A stretch of DNA of 64,000 nucleotides. Source: Chromera velia. Its lineage: Eukaryota; Sar; Chromeraceae. The notes beneath the pieces were generated by a model. That model searched no databases. It was not told where the DNA came from and was given only the letters and a program-made list of their open reading frames with translations. Shown one piece after another: positions 45,673-58,935 of this stretch (position 1 is the stretch's first letter; each line of letters begins with the position of its first letter). The DNA lies in the NCBI GenBank assembly GCA_018398765.1, contig JAHBMJ010005857.1:72740-136739 (forward strand), read 5' to 3'. The position numbers and the translations under genes are program-made.

Positions 45673-46352
45673 TCTGGCACATCGTCTGTAAATTTTGCTC
45701 CGTTCTTCGTATGAATCTGCACTTTTCCCTTCTTCCGTAAGTAGCCGGGCGGGTGAACCGTCTGTCACTGTGTCAATGCTTTCCAAAACGTGATTTGCTT
45801 TGTGTATCTTCATGTTCACGTCCATTCTTTGTTTCCAAAGCACTTCTTGACAGGGCCTGCGCAAAAGTGAAAGCGGTGATCTCTGTATCTTCGAACCCGA
45901 CCAAATCACAATCGTTCTGCGCACTGGTCTTCTAACAACTGTTCTGCTCATGCACTAGTGTTCTCATGTTGAATCTGCACTTGAAATTTCCTCCCTGTCA
46001 ACGGGGAAACTGTCGCTTGCCTTCAGGAGAATTCAAGAGCGGGTCCATCCACGGTCAAGGCACTTACAAATGGAGTGACGGGCGGATTTATGAAGGCCAG
46101 TGGGAAGACAACCATATGCACGGGCAGGGTAAAATGAGCTGGCCCGATGGAAGGGCTTACGAAGGCGAATATGAGAAAGACCGGAAGAGCGGTTTCGGTG
46201 TGTTCACTTGGAAAAACGGCTCCGTGTATAGAGGGATGTGGAAGGACGGAAAGCAGCATGGAGAGGGAGAGCTCACAGAGGCGGGTGGAAAGAAAACGAC
46301 AGGGGTTTGGGTGAGGGGATCAATGGAGCCTCCCTCCTCCGAAAGGGGATGA
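44734..46352 (+). CDS. MORN-repeat protein with N-terminal acylation signal (two exons, 284 aa)
   Basis: Exon 1 44734-45262 and exon 2 46027-46352, joined in phase (GCAG|gtgagt, ttcag|GA). After a 55-residue N-terminal region there are nine MORN repeats of 23 residues, each starting Y-x-G-x-W or F-x-G-E-Y and containing H/N-G-x-G; the intron falls within repeat 6. The N-terminus MGAHCSCF has Gly2 for myristoylation and Cys5/Cys7 for palmitoylation. MORN proteins usually scaffold at membranes or cortical cytoskeleton and bind lipids; a role at the pellicle or plasma membrane is inferred. No kinase or other catalytic domain is attached. Confidence 0.9.
45611..45671. repeat. (GT)n microsatellite in MORN intron
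   Basis: About 30 uninterrupted GT copies in the single intron. Confidence 0.95.
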
Positions 46353-49300
46353 ATGAACGAGTGGACCAGCCATGCAAATCAATCGGGGACTCAGTAGTTG
46401 TCTTGTCTTCTCTTTTGTTTGTCTTTCTGGGACCTGAATGTGACGGGGTGGATGCTCCTTTTATGCTTTGATGAGGCATTTACGTTCGTTGCTCTCTTGC
46501 TTGCTTGTCTGCTTGTGGTGAAACCGCTTGTCCGCAATGACGACACACATGGAGAGAAGAGAAGAGAAAGGGGCCAGGGGTCCCGTTGCCCTTCCGAGAG
46601 ACGGCCTTCCTTCCATCGCTTTCTTTTTGGGCAGATGGGTACGTGAGTGAGCAGGTGGATGGATGTGGATGGAGATGGCACTTGCTCTCCTGTCGTTTAT
46701 TTATTTGTGTCGCTCAATTCGATGGATAAATGGATGAATGGATGCCGAGTTAGTTAGGCGGGAGAGGGAGGGAGGGAGGGAATAAATCTGGAGGGTCTGT
46801 CGAAGAAATTAATAGAAATGAAATGAATTCAAGCCCCCTGAATGCATGCGATCTATCGCTGTCGGACTTTTGGCTGACTGACTGACTCGCTGCATGAATT
46901 CATTCAGGGCGTACATCGAACCGAACAGAATGGAATGCACGACGTTCATCGAATTGATCGGGGGGAGAGCGTATGGGCGGGCAGGCAGGCAGGTCTGTCT
47001 CCCTCTTATCGTGTCTGCTCCTGTCTGTAATGTTGCAATACAACAATTTAACTACGTACACCTCATTGAATTCAGTCACACAGGAGAGCTGGGGGGGGAG
47101 AGGGGATGAGGGCGGGGGGGGGGATTCGTTCGACCCACCCGGAGTCAGAGATCAACAGGAGGGATAACATGGGCATGCAGACATGCAGAGAGCCAGGTAC
47201 ACATGCCGTGGAGAGGCGCGTCATTCTTCTGTTCTCTTTTCTTCTTTGCCCTATCTAGCATGATGTCTCTCTCAATCTTCACCATGCAGTCAGTCGGCTT
47301 TTCAATCAGTGAAGGGGGAGGGAGGGGGGGAGGGAGAAGGAAGAAAAACTGCACAGGAAAACAATGAAAACAGCCTGGGGGCAGAAGTCTGCATTGAGAG
47401 AGATGCATGGACCCATACATTGATTGGGTGGGCAAATATGGGTCAGAGAGTGTGTCTCTTTTTCTTGCGCTCCTTTTTTTTTGCTTTCTTTTTTTTTGTT
47501 TTGTTTCTGCCTTTGCAATTGGCTCCCCGCAGGTTCTGTCCTCCTAGTTGCCTGCCTCTTGCCACCGTGTGTGCTTTTGTGCCTCCAGCCTCACGTGAGA
47601 AAATGGAAGTCGGACAGAGGATATGCAGAGAATTTCTTTCTTTCTTTTTTTTTTTTTTTCTTTCTTTCTTTCTTTCTTTCTTTCTTTTTGTTTTGTTTGT
47701 GATCGTTCACGAGACCAATGAGGCAGGTCCTGCTTTTCGAGTTCGCGTGACGGAGAAATGCGCCCAGATGCCCCATGGAAAGGGAAGGGCAGACGAAAAG
47801 AGTCCAATCGTCCGACTCTTCGCCTCTCCTTCCGTTCCATGCGCTCAAGAGGAAGAACGGAAAAGAAACTAGGTCGACACAAATAAGCGACAGAAGGAAG
47901 CCCAATGCCATCGAGAGGCATTCAGAGGGAAGGGGGAAGTGTAACAGAGTTTTCTTGCTGCTCTTGTTTGATCGACTCCGTACAATGACAGTACGTACAG
48001 CATCGTACACGGACATGCTCGCGTCTTGGCGTACTCCGAACACCCTCCTTTCCATCTCCCCTTCGCTCCCCTATCGGCTATCGACCTCCCCACTCTCTCA
48101 GCTTTGCGCCCCTTCGTTCGTGTATCTGACGGCTGATCCCGACCTCTTCATTTCTGGTGCGTCCAGGAGCATGCACCCGTCCATCCGTCCAGGTGCCAGT
48201 GGGATGAACAGAGGCACGAAAGACATCCATCGACTGCTTTCCTCTCTCTGGCCTCCGAAGTGTGCAGGCACACCCATGGAGGCACAAGAACAGCACGCCC
48301 CGATCGAACCTTGAGACGGCGTGGGATGAAATGGGAGCTCTCTTTTTTGATGGAGGCGTCCCTTCAAGGGCCTGCAGACAGGGAATGAAAGGGGTGCGTC
48401 CGTTTCGACAGAATGATTCATTCAACCCGTTGCGTTCTCCTCTCCGGTTTTGGAAGTGTGCCTTGTCTGCTGCCCTCTGTCTTGCATGTCCTCTCTTGAT
48501 TCGGCCCGGCTCCGTTCTTGTCTTTCTGGAGTGATTCGTTCACACATTCCTTATTTTTTGTCTCTCAGACTTACTTTCCCCCTCCCTGCTCGCTAGCCTC
48601 CTCGCGAGACCTCAGTTCGATCAATCGATTGATTGATCGTGTATCACCTCCTTGTGCATATGTGTCCAATGTAACAAAATTTAATGAAAAAAATCAAAAG
48701 GCAATGTGATTTTATGCCTTTGATTGTGGAGAACTTGAAGTGACCTATTAGTGACAATACAGTGCTAGCAGCCGCTGAGTGATTTAATAAATTAAATTTT
48801 GCTTGTTTCCAGCTTTACTTAAGAAAGACTATCAATCAGGTCCCCCCCCTCATTCAAATCGAAAGACTAGGTTGCTTACTAAACGTTTAAAGTTACGTTT
48901 TATAAGCTTAATCGCAGGTTTCATGAGACTTGTCTATAGCACTCACTTTCATTCAAGATCGAACCTAGGATCGAACCTTTGAATCAAGGCTTTGATGTAG
49001 ATTCGATTTTCCTTTATGAAGTTAACAAAGTTCTAAAAAAAGAAAAAAAGAAAGCAGCCTGAGTTTTCATTTCTATTGGTATACCATCATAATCATCATA
49101 CGTCATCGCCGTCCGTCCATTCTGAACTTCCAGCGTTCGACATGAGTCAGTCAGGAGCCTCAGGACACTAGGGTTAGCCAGTCCTCCCCATAGGAGAAAA
49201 CACATGCAGAAAGCTAGAAATACAAGAATGAATTAATCTATTCTAGCTTCCCGGTGCAATAGAAGTGATTGACTCTTAACCGAAGATGTAGTCCGCTGAT

Positions 49301-49717
49301 CTGTACATGCCCCCGGCTTCCATGCAGTCTGTAGCAATCTGAACTGTTGTATCAGTTTGGGACTCTAGTTGGGAGGCGCGAGGTCATCCAGGTGAAGGGG
49401 GAGAGATGGGGGGATTTAGCAATGCACTCATCCTCATGGACAACTGAACCATAAAAAACTGATCGATCGAATAGAACTTATAGCGTGTAGCAATGTAGCC
49501 ATGGGAGTTGTTTTATTGTGTAGACGGATATATATATGGAAGGTTAAGAGTGAGGCGGACGTGAGAGGAATCGATCTTAAATACAGTTTCCCCCATTAGG
49601 AGGCGTCAAGTCGAAGCCATGCAACTAGCCATACAATCTACCCCCGCCTATCCCCCCTTACCCGGTCCGACGTCCTTCTCTCCCCTTGCTTTATTTCTCT
49701 TTCTTCTTTTTAACTGC
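46353..49717. other. Intergenic stretch without a supported gene
   Basis: Contains a GGGA run (46764-46782), a T-run followed by CTTT repeats (47638-47692) and, from about 48700, AT-rich DNA. Minus-strand frames at 48078-48425 show no domain and no splice partner that I can find. Confidence 0.45.
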
Positions 49718-50011
49718 CAGTGGGTTAACTCAAATTTAAGGGGTACTTTCATAATAATTATGAATTTTCATAGTGACTCTGAATTTCATAATGATTATGG
49801 GGGGTCACCTAACTTTGGAAGCCGATTTCTCACCCAAAAAACACTTTCTCAAAAAACGGTTTAAACGAGTTGATTTGTCTCATAAAGATGAATCTTTTTG
49901 GCTGTAAAACTCCTTCAAATTTTTATTTTTTTCATGAGACCGCCCATAATGATTATGAAGATTTTATAGTCACTATAATAATGTTATAACGATTAACGAG
50001 TTAACCCACTG
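49718..50011. mobile_element. MITE-like element with 14-bp inverted repeats
   Basis: CAGTGGGTTAACTC (49718-49731) and its exact reverse complement (49998-50011) bound a 294-bp AT-rich segment. Inside, CATAATGATTATG occurs near both ends (49788 and 49946) with several more CATAAT/ATTATG pairs, giving strong foldback symmetry. No frame. Confidence 0.6.
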
Positions 50012-50391
50012 ATGCAGTGTGGTTATCAAACAGTGGTTGTACGTATACCAAGCTGTCAACCGTGTGCATTGTCATGAATTATGATAAGGCCTCAAAGCTT
50101 GCCTAAAAAGGCCTACGTGTGTTGTGCAATCCCTATCCTGCCCTGGGCTGCCGGGCAGAAACCTCTTCAAGTCATGCCCCCAGATTTTTGTCGTTTTCTC
50201 CAATTTTTTTCATTCACAATGCTTTGCTTTCTCAAAACTGGCTGTGGTCATGAACGCGGCTTATCTGATCAGCATTGAAAGAAGACAAAAACTCAAAAGG
50301 TAAACTAAAAAGATGGTTAATCATATTCTTCTACATTCTTCAAAGTTAATTGTAAAATTAATTGGCAAGTGAATTCGTGTCAATAACCTAG

Positions 50392-50621
50392 TAGGCTCCC
50401 CATATCAAAAAAAAAAAAAAAGATTTGGCTAAAAACGTATAATTAGTTGTTCTTTAAATTTTGATTTTCTAGAATAACACCTGAATTAACAACTGTTATT
50501 TGGGGTATTGCATGAGTGTTGCACAATGTACAAGTGTTGTTTAGAAAAAAGGAAAAAAAAAAATCAAAAATCAATTTTAGGCAATTACTTTTTCATTTTT
50601 TTTTTTCATATGGGGAGCCTA
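50392..50621. mobile_element. MITE-like element with TGTTGC core
   Basis: TAGGCTCCCCATAT (50392-50405) and its reverse complement (50608-50621) bound 230 bp. GTCAATAA occurs just outside on both sides (50379 and 50622), a possible target duplication. Poly-A and poly-T lie just inside the arms, and the middle has CAACTGTT, GAGTGTTGCACAA and AAGTGTTGTTTAG words like those at 19395-19470. Confidence 0.55.
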
Positions 50622-52171
50622 GTCAATAATGTATATTTCTCCGTCGAGGATTGCACCTCTTCCGTGCTCGCATTGCAGATACAAAGGACACTCCATTAAA
50701 GATATTAAAAGCCGGTCGTCTTCTACCTTCAGCTATTTTCAGTTTTCCATTTTTTTCCTTCTTTCACTGTGCATCAAGCGTACGAAATGTACGATCGACT
50801 CACATAGATAACGGCATGCCCATCGACTATTTTTTTCTCTAAACTGTACAAGTTTTTGAGTACATCATTACATCGCATTACATTTCGATTTATATATTCA
50901 ACTATCATTTTCTTTCAGCAATTCCATATAGTAAATCCATATTATTATCAGTATAGCACATACTAGAACACATATGCAATACTCTCATAAAAGCTTTTCA
51001 GTTCATAATCATTTTTGGATAAGTTCTCTCTCCTCCGCTGCCCCCACTTAGTAATACCCCCACTTAGGGATAGAAAATAGGTCATTAACTGAACCGAACC
51101 TACTTCGTCGTGAAAAAGCGTTTCAGTTTGGTTAACCTATCAGTTATATAACTTTTTTATGTCTAGAGGTCGTTTTCTCACTAAATTCAAAACTTTTTAC
51201 TGTAAAAACATGATTGTTACAGGTGTCATATACGGAAAACGAATGGAAGATGACCAAAGTATAATGAGAAGACATTTTTAATCTAGTTTTTAATTTATAT
51301 AAGCACTACTATGATTGCAATGTCATGTGTTTATACTACTTTATAGTCAATATACTAGGAAAGGCATAATTTTTTATACCTTTTTCTAGACCTTTTCAGT
51401 TAAGTTTTACGACCATTTTATTATATTTTTAGTAATTTTTTGCTTACTTGAAGTTGTTTCTACCTATCATATCGTTTTTATCAGCTTTCACTGATTATCT
51501 AGCTGATTATTATTAATAACCCGGTTAACCACCGGTTATGACCGGTTATCATAACTGGAAGGATGCATGCTATCGCTCTACCCCTGCCTTCTGTCACTCT
51601 GTCTTTCACTCGTACTTCGTCAGAGAAAATCAAGCATAACTTAATATTATCCCAAGACCAAAATTCAACTGTATCTATGTTTGTTGGCAGTAGCAATGGT
51701 TTTGAAGTTTGAAGTGCAAGGCAAGAAATGCATGTGTCATGATGAGATGTATCATTGCATATATGCGTGCATGGTGTGGAGTAATGTGCATGAATATATG
51801 GTGCAAGGCGGATATCAGATAACTGGCACGCAGGTCTAGGACTCTGACCCCGAACACAATATAATCCTGTAATCCTGTAAAAGGCCAATAACCTATAACC
51901 TAACCTCATAACCTATCTTTTTCCCTACTCTGCTCTCACTTCTTCTTTTTTCTTCTTTTTTTCCATATAGTTCGCTCTTTCTTCATCTTCTTTCTCTATT
52001 TCTTTTTTTTCTTCTTCTTTTTTTCAGCGTGTTTCCCTTAATTTTCTGGATTTTTTCGATCTCTAGATCGTATTTCTAGATCTCTAGACATTTACCATGC
52101 ATTTTCAGATTCCTTTTGAACCTGTATCGCTCTTTGGTCGGCCCGTACCACCGGTACGTGTTCCTAGTATG

Positions 52172-52210
<39 letters not shown>

Positions 52211-52602
52211 ATATGTATGTATATTCTTGGCGGAGCGCCTGGGCTGCTGCTTGCTTCGCCCTGGAGCTAGCAACAATCAGTCTGGCGTAGCGGGTCCAGG
52301 GCTTTGCACCGTTCCTTTGAGGTGTCTGCCGGTGAGGACTGAGCAAGGGGGCTCGCAGATATACGAGAGTCGGAAGGAAGGTTTCCATACAAATGCACTG
52401 ACAGACCGACAGAATGACACCTGTACAGTCAGACATGCTTGCAAGTGGAAGTCAGAGATATGTAGAGATAGGAGGGGAGAAAGGGGAGAGGGAGGGGAGG
52501 GTGGATGGGTGCAGAAACAGACACACAGACAAACAGACTGACAGACCGAACAAGATATGGAATCAATAACGACGATCATCAGAGACCATCGTTCACCAGC
52601 AT
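50622..52602. other. AT-rich intergenic stretch
   Basis: No gene supported. A TATG/AT microsatellite (52169-52224) is present. Pyrimidine-rich DNA at 51935-52030 precedes GATCTCTAGATC-like patches. Confidence 0.45.
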
Positions 52603-53442
52603 TCATTTTTTGACACTCGTGTCTTCACCCCAAATCTCCACCGCATCTGTACGATACACTTCCGGCCGCCTCACAGTATGGTAAGAAAAAGGAATTTTCG
52701 GTTTACTACAGACCTTCGCGACAATCAAATCCTTCTGGCCTCGCTTTGCCTGGGCCAGACACTTGGCCATCGGGTTATACACGACTGACAAGCCGCTGTA
52801 CTTTGGGCCTCTAAGGTCAGTGTAGACTAGGAAGACTCTGTTCTCCACAGCTCTGGCCGGTACAAGGACTGTCGGAGTCTTCTTATATAGAGGGGGATGT
52901 ACCAAAGCGTTCACACACAGAATTATGTGGGCACTACCATTGACCATAAGGCTGGTGATGTACTTGTTCATGCACATGTCTGCATATTGTCAAATCCTAG
53001 CCCCGATGCGCAGACCGTTCCAGTAGATGACCATGGCTTTTTCTCCTGAGCAGTATGCTGCAGCTTTTGTGGTCCACACATGGACTTTCCAAAAATTGGT
53101 AAGGGTGCTGCCGCGCTTGTCTATGAAGAGCATGGAATTGTAGTAGTTGTTGCCATCTCTTTCAGAGTATCTATAAGTGACTGCTATCAACAAAGCTGTA
53201 GCAGCTTCCTTAATCGTGTTTACTGAAACCCCGACGTCTTTACTTTCCGACAGAGCAGAAACATAGTCCAAATCATTGTCCAACAAAAATAATTCGCCAA
53301 ATATGGCTAAGTCGGCTTTGTGTTTATTTTTGGCCTGCCCCATCCACTCAACCACAGTCTTTACATTCGCTTGGACGTTGTTGGTTACCAGTCGTGCCTG
53401 AGAAATTATAGCGATTCTCTTTGTTATTATCTCATATGTCAT
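52603..53442 (-). pseudogene. Nitrilase-family (carbon-nitrogen hydrolase) frame with in-frame TGA
   Basis: One unspliced frame of 280 codons from the ATG at 53442, the normal length for the family. It has the catalytic Glu region ADLAIFGELFL, the catalytic Lys region TNFWKVHVW, GLRIGARI just before the nucleophile, and downstream VPARAVENRVFLVY plus YSGLSVVYNP, all in family order. The codon at 52990-52992, right after GARI, is TGA, exactly where the nucleophilic Cys is expected; the frame then runs on to a second TGA at 52603. Either the gene is dead, or TGY mutated to TGA, or TGA is read as selenocysteine. I see no convincing SECIS-type hairpin just downstream by eye. It is the only single-exon enzyme gene in the window, so horizontal or retro-copied origin is possible. 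Confidence 0.7.
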
Positions 53443-55379
53443 ATTGTCAGCTACCAACAAGACAGACAGAGGGAATGATTACATATAATGTGGGGTGTAC
53501 AGTACTTTACTCTCATATGTCAATGTGGAGGAGAATGGAAAAAATAGGTCTGACGGAGTAGAGCGGAGCTCAGAATGTTGGTTCAGCCGTAGCAAATGAG
53601 AGCGAGACGCATGTGCACATGTGGTGTGGGGAGGGCACATGCAGCTCTGCATGCCAGAATTAATAGAGGGGCCCGCGGCGACGCTAAACGAATGGCCGAG
53701 AGAGCCGATGTGTATCAAACACATGCAATTGTATTACTAGCTAGCCGATCAGGAGAAGCGTTGCCCACCTTCCAGAAATGGGACAGTCTCTTCCAGAAAC
53801 GGGACAGTCTCTTCTTGTGCTCCCCTGGCTTCTCCCTACCACCCCACCTCCACCAGGGTTGTAATTTCGCCAACATGGCTCTCTCTGTATGTAGAGTATT
53901 CATAGACCGATGGCGATGGCATATAATAATGATGCATAATGATGAAATCGATGATAATATATATAGCTGCCGGCTCTTTCAAAATACGGAACTGATACCA
54001 GGATAGAATAGATACTCAAAAACGAAAAAAGGATTACTATAGTAGGATTATAATGTTTATAGAGGATTGGCCTCCTGCCTGGCCTCCTACGGCTGCCTTG
54101 CCCCATTAGCTGCCCTAATGTAATGCTAAGCATTCGATGTGTGGCGTCTAAGATAAGCGTATACATCTAGTAAGTATATACATGCGTCGGACCAGGGGGG
54201 TTCCTTCTTGGCTATTCCTGGCGTCCATAAAATTTATTAAGACAATACCTGAAACATCAATGCTATGCTATGTTCTAGGCTATATTATGCTATGCTATGA
54301 GGACTTGTCTTAGAAAGGCGTAGAAAGGCCTAAAGAAAGGCTCAGTAGGTTTTCTAAAGTCATGAACCCATACCTAGTCGATAAGTACCTTATAATTTGT
54401 GTGCAGTCTACATTTTACACGTAGAAAACTTGAAGTCTTAATAAGTCTTGAAGTAAAAATGTACGTGAAGTTGATTACAGATTTTATCCTCATAAGGGCT
54501 AGCAATATGTGTTGTCTGATCATGACATCATCATGTTCATTAATCGTAATTGCCGAGGTAAATAATATTTTTTTCGTGAAGACAGAGGAAGAGGAACTTG
54601 CTGCAACGCGATCAGACTCTTTTGTTTACCTATCTTTTATCATTTTTATATTTAAATATGTGTTTATTCTGATGGGTAGGCTAAGGATGGCTAAGGGTGG
54701 ACCTGGGTGGTGTACAATTGTTTAGTATAAATCATTATATATGTATCTTACTCTTTTGCATGAAGCGAATCCCAGAGTGAATAATACTTGTGATAAGCCG
54801 CATTAAAAATGATTGATAAGCAAACTTACTCTTAAATTTGGGACTAAGGAGAAAAAGTGGAACTAAGCGGAACCTATAATTTAAATTCTGATAATTAAAC
54901 TACGCTAAATTCACTCTCCATATATAGTGACATGATATGTATAACAAAACCTTCCATCATTATATTTTATACATGTAATAACCATGTATACAATGACATT
55001 GCAATCCAATAAAACTGAGATGAGGGGTAATGGGGTAACGGGGGGCCATTGGGGGCTTGGTAGATGGCCTGTGGTTGGGGTACGTAGGCTGGGGGGTCCG
55101 GGGTGGAGAGGGGGGGAAGGCTTGGCGGGCCTTTTTCAATTTATAGACTTTAATTAAATTCGACCCCGCGGGGGGGTCATGCATGGCGCCGAACAATCGC
55201 GGAACATCGCACGACATCCCCAGACCCATCCAGACCCTATGTGCAAGGAGTGCAATAAACCTGAAGCGCTCTCATAATATCTCATGATCTCTCATGCAGA
55301 GAATCAAAGAACAGTGCTAGAATGACCAGTTCAATTGCCAAGTGCTGTACTGGAAGTGTGCTTGTCCCCGTGAACCGAG
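53443..55379. other. AT-rich intergenic stretch upstream of thioredoxin-like gene
   Basis: No gene seen. A GACCCCGCGGGGGGGTC palindromic patch at 55163-55179 lies about 200 bases before the next start codon. A GGGGTAAGGGG-like G-rich patch precedes it (55020-55115). Confidence 0.4.
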
Positions 55380-56332
55380 ATGAAGTCTTTCTCCGCCTGG
55401 AGACTAGCGTCTCTGTTTGTGCGTCCGCCCTTGCTTGGCTGGCAGGTTCTACGGCGGAGAAGTGTGCGGATTTGTTTCCCAGCCGTTCAGGCTTTGTCTG
55501 GACTATCATTTGCTGGAAGTGTGCTTTGCCTGGACTCGTGGTTGCCTCGCGTAAATCACAGAAGTGTTTCCGTTCTGTGTGAAGATGGGGGGGGGAAGGA
55601 GGAGACGGCGTCTCCTTTCTCCGAGTTCGGAGACGGTGAGGTAGACGGCGGTTCTGATTCTCAAAGCTTCGGAGACAGGCCTCACAGCCCCCCCCCTTCT
55701 CCCCCAGATTCTTATAGCTCATCAAATGAAGATGTTGCCCTCTCTTTTCTCTTCCATGTCGACGACCTGCCTGCAAATGCAAATTTCGATCGTCTGGTAA
55801 AGTTTATTTTCGTCTCTGAGGAGCAAAAACAGCACTGCAAACTCGAACTCGGCCGTTTGATGTCCAGGTGGATGGACGAATTCGACTTTTGTTTTTCTTT
55901 TCTCAACGGAAACCCCGATCAGCCACGTCAAGAAGAAGAAAGAGGGAGCAGCACACTGCAAGACCCACGTGCATCCAGTGACACACTCAACGGAAAAGGA
56001 CGAGCCCCCCCCATCCCGTTTTCAACTGTTGTGGGAGTCCGTGTACAGGTGGACTACAAGGAAGCGCTTGAGTGGGTGGATCTGAGAGACGGAGAGGCCT
56101 TCAGCCGTCTTCTCGAGAAGACCCTCGAACCCTCCGCCCCTCTTCCCGAGGTAGAGGAGGGAAGCGTCGTCAGACCGCTCGTGTACGATACCTTCACAGA
56201 GCAGGTACGGTATTCTGATTGCTTCCCATGATTCTTTGGCAAAATAATTAATTGGCACATCGAAGTTCGGCTTCCTGTACACAGAGGCTAGACAGAGCGT
56301 GCAGGTCAGTGACCCTGCAAGGAGGTATAGTA

Positions 56333-56370
<38 letters not shown>

Positions 56371-56475
56371 GCGCGCGAGTCTGTGCGTGTGTCTGTCTGC
56401 CTGCCTGTCTGTCTGCTTCGGCAAGTAAAGTGAAGAAAAAAGGATATAGTCTCTCTTTGTCCCTTTGTCTCTTTG

Positions 56476-56523
<48 letters not shown>

Positions 56524-56535
56524 TGTGGAAGAGGA

Positions 56536-56566
<31 letters not shown>

Positions 56567-56755
56567 CAGAGAGACAGAGAGACAGAGAGACGGAGAGACG
56601 GAGAGACGGAGAGAGGTCGCTGTGGTGAAAGGGGAGCGAAAAGAGGAAGAGGGAGAAAAAACAGTTTGCGATAAAAGTTCCGGGTTGGGTCTGCCCACAA
56701 AACTGTGCAACAATGATCGCAATGACAGTCAGTCAGTCAGTCAGTTAGTCAGTCA

Positions 56756-56792
<37 letters not shown>

Positions 56793-57252
56793 TCAGTCAG
56801 TCAGTCATTCGTTCATGTCTACTTTGACTCATTTACTCTTTCGCTCATTCTGCAGTTGGAGCAGGCCTCTCTAGATCCTGACTGCAAGGGTTCGTTGGTT
56901 CTCCTCACAACATTCGACTGTCCAGTGTGCGGGCTCGCGAAGGACTTCCTTCGCGTCTCGGGGTCCCTCCCCCCCCTCAACACGGGTACCGTGAGACTTT
57001 ACTCCTACGATCTCTCTTCGAACTGCTACCCTCCTGGGGTGCCAAGGGAGATCATCGCAGGTTGGGACGTTTGGTTGTATTGTTTGTCCTCTCTCTTCCC
57101 TGCCCACCCGTGCCTGTCTGCCTGCCTTGCATCTCTCTGCCTGCAAGAGTTTGTGTACAGTAGTAACATACATGCACGTATTTTGCATACGTGTGTTGCG
57201 GCATGTACAATTTGTTTTCTTTCACTCTCCTTTTGTCGTCCATTTTTTTTCT

Positions 57253-57286
<34 letters not shown>

Positions 57287-57302
57287 GATGTGGATGTGTG
57301 TC

Positions 57303-57340
<38 letters not shown>

Positions 57341-57341
57341 G

Positions 57342-57373
<32 letters not shown>

Positions 57374-58831
57374 ATTGGCAGGCACCCCAACGTACCTTTT
57401 TGTGTATCCAAAGGGTCTCCGGAAAAAGAAAAGTGCTGCACCTGCCCCTCTGGAACCTGAGAAGGGCCTCTCACTCGCAGGCCCTCGTCTCGGGGGTGTG
57501 CCTCTGGCAGCAGGGAAGGGGGAGAAAGGGGGGGACCTAGGCGAGAGCTCGAGTGGGTCTGGTTCTGGGACTGTGACTGCGACTGTGACGGTGGATACAG
57601 GAGATGAGGATGAGCACGAGAAGGCCAAAGAGATGGAGTTGGACAGACGTATCTTGAGATTTGCCCGGACGAGGGGGGAGGTCCCTGTCTCTTTTGTTGA
57701 GACTCCCTTCAGTGGATTGACTGGCAGTGACGAGCCTGTTGGTGCAGGGGTGCAGTTTCGGTCTGCTGATGCTCAAGTCTCCGCGGGAGAGCAGAAGGAC
57801 AAAGGAGGCAGTCAAACGAGACCTGAATCGTCCGACGGTCCCTCCTTCTCGTCGTCTGCTTCTTCGTCTGGCCTTGCTGCATTCTCTGCCAATACTGCCG
57901 TGTTTGAGGAATTGCCGCTTTTTGAGTTTCTCCGCATGTCTCCTGACACTTTTCGTGCCGCTGTGGAAGGAAGAGGAAAAAAGGATCGGAAGGAAAACAA
58001 TGGGGCAACGAGTGGAGAGAAAGACACTTCTCTAGACAGAGTCGAAAGAGAAGGAGATGAAGACGAGGATTTAAGGAGACTTATCGAATTGATGGAAAGA
58101 GAAGGAGCAGCGGAAGAAGAAAAAGTAGGAGGCCAGGCTGCTGTCCCTGAATCTACAGGGACACATGATCTTCCATCCGAGAAGGATCAGATGCTACCAG
58201 TGGGTAGAGTTTCGTCAGGGAAACGGATGGAGGAACAGCAGAGTGGAGTGGAGCGAGATGACAGCAGAAGACGAGGGGACGGAAATGATCCAATGGACGC
58301 TCCCGAGCGAGGAGGACAACAACCAAGAGATGAGGGAGAAAGGGATTTGTCGATAGAGAATGTGGACACGAAACATACAGTTTCCGATTCTTCCTCTTCC
58401 ACACATCCTTCTTCTTCCTCCTCCTCCTCCTCTGCTCATGGCGTTGAGGCGCTTTCCTCTCTTTCTGCTTTGTCTGTGTGTCTGTTTCTTGCCCTGCCTT
58501 TCTGTTGGTACCAACTGGAGGGTCTGAAAAGAGAGAGAGCCGAGACCCTCAGACAAGTCAGTCCAAAACAACATGCAGCTCTCTTGGGTGCCGGACCTAA
58601 TGTCCTGTTCCGTGTGTCATCCAACTTGTATGTCAAAAAACAGTCGTGGGGAGGGAAGGAGAGAGGCGAGGAAGCTTCAATCGGGGGGGGTTCTCTTCAT
58701 GACATTGCATGGTAATTTTGTGTGTGTGCAGTCTTTGATATGATTTTTCACTTTCAGTTTTTTTCCGCGTTTGTTCCTCCTGTCTTTCCCTGCCTGCATA
58801 GTTTTCCCTCCTGTCTCTCCGTTAGTGTCTT

Positions 58832-58872
<41 letters not shown>

Positions 58873-58893
58873 CTCTGTCTTCATTGATCTCCT

Positions 58894-58935
<42 letters not shown>

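Noticed and set aside
48078-48425. Minus-strand frames of 107 and 115 residues
   Set aside because: Two overlapping frames of similar length, no recognisable domain and no matching exon nearby.
48950-48970. Possible tRNA B-box (GGTTCGATCC on the minus strand)
   Set aside because: No A-box at the right distance and no cloverleaf can be drawn around it.
52440-52602. SECIS element downstream of the nitrilase frame
   Set aside because: ATGA and AA bases occur just after the stop, but the flanking bases do not form the long stem a SECIS needs.
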